Of a stretch of DNA of 5,435 nt, positions 4,594-5,435 are shown one piece after another. The notes under the pieces were generated by a model. That model searched no databases and had not been told where the DNA came from. It was given only the letters and a program-made list of their open reading frames with translations. Position 1 is the first letter of the stretch, and each line of letters opens with the position of its first letter. The position numbers were made by a program, and so were the translations under genes. The DNA comes from Aquificaceae bacterium (GTDB taxonomy: Bacteria; Aquificota; Aquificia; Aquificales; Aquificaceae): contig WFPN01000104.1 in assembly GCA_015487535.1 (NCBI GenBank), positions 1 through 5,435 on the forward strand, read 5' to 3'.

Positions 4594-5435
4594 TTCCCCA
4601 GGAGCTTTCTGCCTCTGTCTTTCAAAATCCTCATACGGGACCTCTCTATGGCAAGGGCTCCCTCGGGTACATCCTTTGTAATCACAGAACCCCCAGCAAC
4701 GTAGGAGAAGTTACCCAGTTTAAGTGGAGCCACAAGGAGGGAGTTGCTACCTATGAAGGCTCCCTTTCCTATCTCGGTCCTGTATTTCTTCCTGCCGTCG
4801 TAGTTCGCCGTAACCACACCGGCCCCGATGTTAGCAAAGTCCCCAACGGTGGCATCACCTATGTAGGCCAGATGCTTGGCCTTCACATCCTTACCTATCT
4901 CGCTCTTCTTTACCTCCACAAAGTTGCCTACCTCTGCCCCCTCTCCCACAATTGAGCCTTCCCTCACCCTAGCGTAAGGACCTACCTTAGCGCCCTTTTT
5001 CACAACGCTACCGGATACGTACGAGTAAGGTTCTATAACAACGGACTCCTCTACCTCGGAGTCCTCCAGGATAGCGCCGGCTTTTATAACTACGTTCTCC
5101 CCTACCCTGGTTCTGCCTTTCAGCATGACCCCAGGGAAGATCTCTACGTTCTTGGAGAGGGTTACGTCAGGCTCGATCCACACCGTTTCGGGCACGTGGA
5201 AGGTCACTCCCTTCTGGGCCCAATACTTTATAAGTTTCAGGCGGAGTATGTTCTCTGCAAAGCTGAATTCCCATCTGGTATTTACCCCAAGGATCTCCGT
5301 AGGGTCGGAGGCCATAAAGCTCCTGACCTCATAGCCCCTCGATACCATGTAGGCTACAACGTCCGTCAGGTAGAGCTCTCCCGTTTTCTCACTCGGACTT
5401 ATCTTGAACAGGGCCTCCAAAAGATATGGTATGTA
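4578..5435 (-). CDS. glmU: Bifunctional GlmU, C-terminal part (5' end beyond window)
   Basis: GlmU acetylates glucosamine-1-phosphate and then uridylates it to UDP-GlcNAc, the precursor of peptidoglycan and lipopolysaccharide. Visible are 285 codons from 5435, in frame through the edge, so most of the N-terminal uridyltransferase domain is missing. LYLTD and GVNTR mark the end of that domain; Asn52 (counting from 5435) matches E. coli Asn227, a metal ligand. A left-handed beta-helix with hexapeptide repeats follows from about residue 80. Acetyltransferase residues are all present by eye alignment with E. coli: Arg158 (Arg333), Lys176 (Lys351), catalytic His188 in KHLAYIGD (His363), Tyr191 (Tyr366), Asn202 (Asn377), NYDG at 211-214, and Lys217 (Lys392). 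It ends TGA at 4580-4578, inside the convergent PilZ gene. It is a housekeeping gene with no functional link to the operon. A TTG at 5420 is internal, not the start. Confidence 0.95.
   Translation of the reverse strand, partial: YIPYLLEALFKISPSEKTGELYLTDVVAYMVSRGYEVRSFMASDPTEILGVNTRWEFSFAENILRLKLIKYWAQKGVTFHVPETVWIEPDVTLSKNVEIFPGVMLKGRTRVGENVVIKAGAILEDSEVEESVVIEPYSYVSGSVVKKGAKVGPYARVREGSIVGEGAEVGNFVEVKKSEIGKDVKAKHLAYIGDATVGDFANIGAGVVTANYDGRKKYRTEIGKGAFIGSNSLLVAPLKLGNFSYVAGGSVITKDVPEGALAIERSRMRILKDRGRKLLGNQEDL
4579..4622 (+). terminator. Nested inverted repeat, possible weak terminator of the motility operon
   Basis: CAGAGG (4579-4584) pairs with CCTCTG (4612-4617). Inside it CTCCTG (4587-4592) pairs with CAGGAG (4599-4604) around a 6-nt loop. 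TCTTTC follows the outer stem, a poor but present T tract on the plus strand. On the minus strand no T run follows the stem. The whole structure lies inside the overlapping 3' ends of the PilZ gene and glmU, where no free spacer exists for an ordinary terminator. Read by eye; stability was not computed. Confidence 0.35.

Noticed and set aside
5418..5420. TTG at 5420 as the start of a short acyltransferase
   Set aside because: The frame stays open to the window edge, and the visible sequence begins inside the uridyltransferase domain of GlmU (LYLTD and GVNTR follow), so it is a truncated view of a longer gene.

Overview
The window looks like a stretch of chromosome from a thermophilic, flagellated bacterium, most likely of the Aquificota type; this is an inference from composition, not from a database match. 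Proteins are rich in Glu and Lys. Arginine is written almost only as AGG/AGA and isoleucine very often as ATA. Genes are packed end to end. There is no mobile element, tRNA, rRNA or CRISPR array.

Layout. (1) Positions 1-581, minus strand: the N-terminal part of a haem-globin sensor (globin-coupled sensor or protoglobin), which runs off the left edge. (2) 582-666: an 85-bp divergent control region. (3) 667-4593, plus strand: six tightly packed genes that read as one motility operon: fliM, cheZ, cheY, a soluble PAS-like methyl-accepting protein, a J-domain protein, and a YcgR-like PilZ protein. The gaps are -4, +11, +9, +1 and -35 nt. (4) 4578-5435, minus strand: the C-terminal part of glmU, convergent with the operon and overlapping its last gene by 16 nt.

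How the genes work together. CheY would be phosphorylated by a CheA kinase encoded elsewhere and bind the N-terminal peptide of FliM at the flagellar switch. CheZ removes the phosphate and uses a C-terminal CheY-binding peptide that strongly resembles the FliM one. The soluble receptor is a possible cytoplasmic input. The PilZ protein is a candidate c-di-GMP-responsive motor brake. The J-domain protein is the odd member; it implies recruitment of a DnaK-type chaperone to something in this pathway. No cheA, cheW, cheR, cheB or fliN lies in the window.

The most interesting points are a possible leaderless fliM transcript from an extended -10 promoter, the uncharacterised J-domain gene in a chemotaxis operon, the compact membrane-free receptor, and the divergent haem-globin sensor, which may feed gas sensing into the same behaviour.
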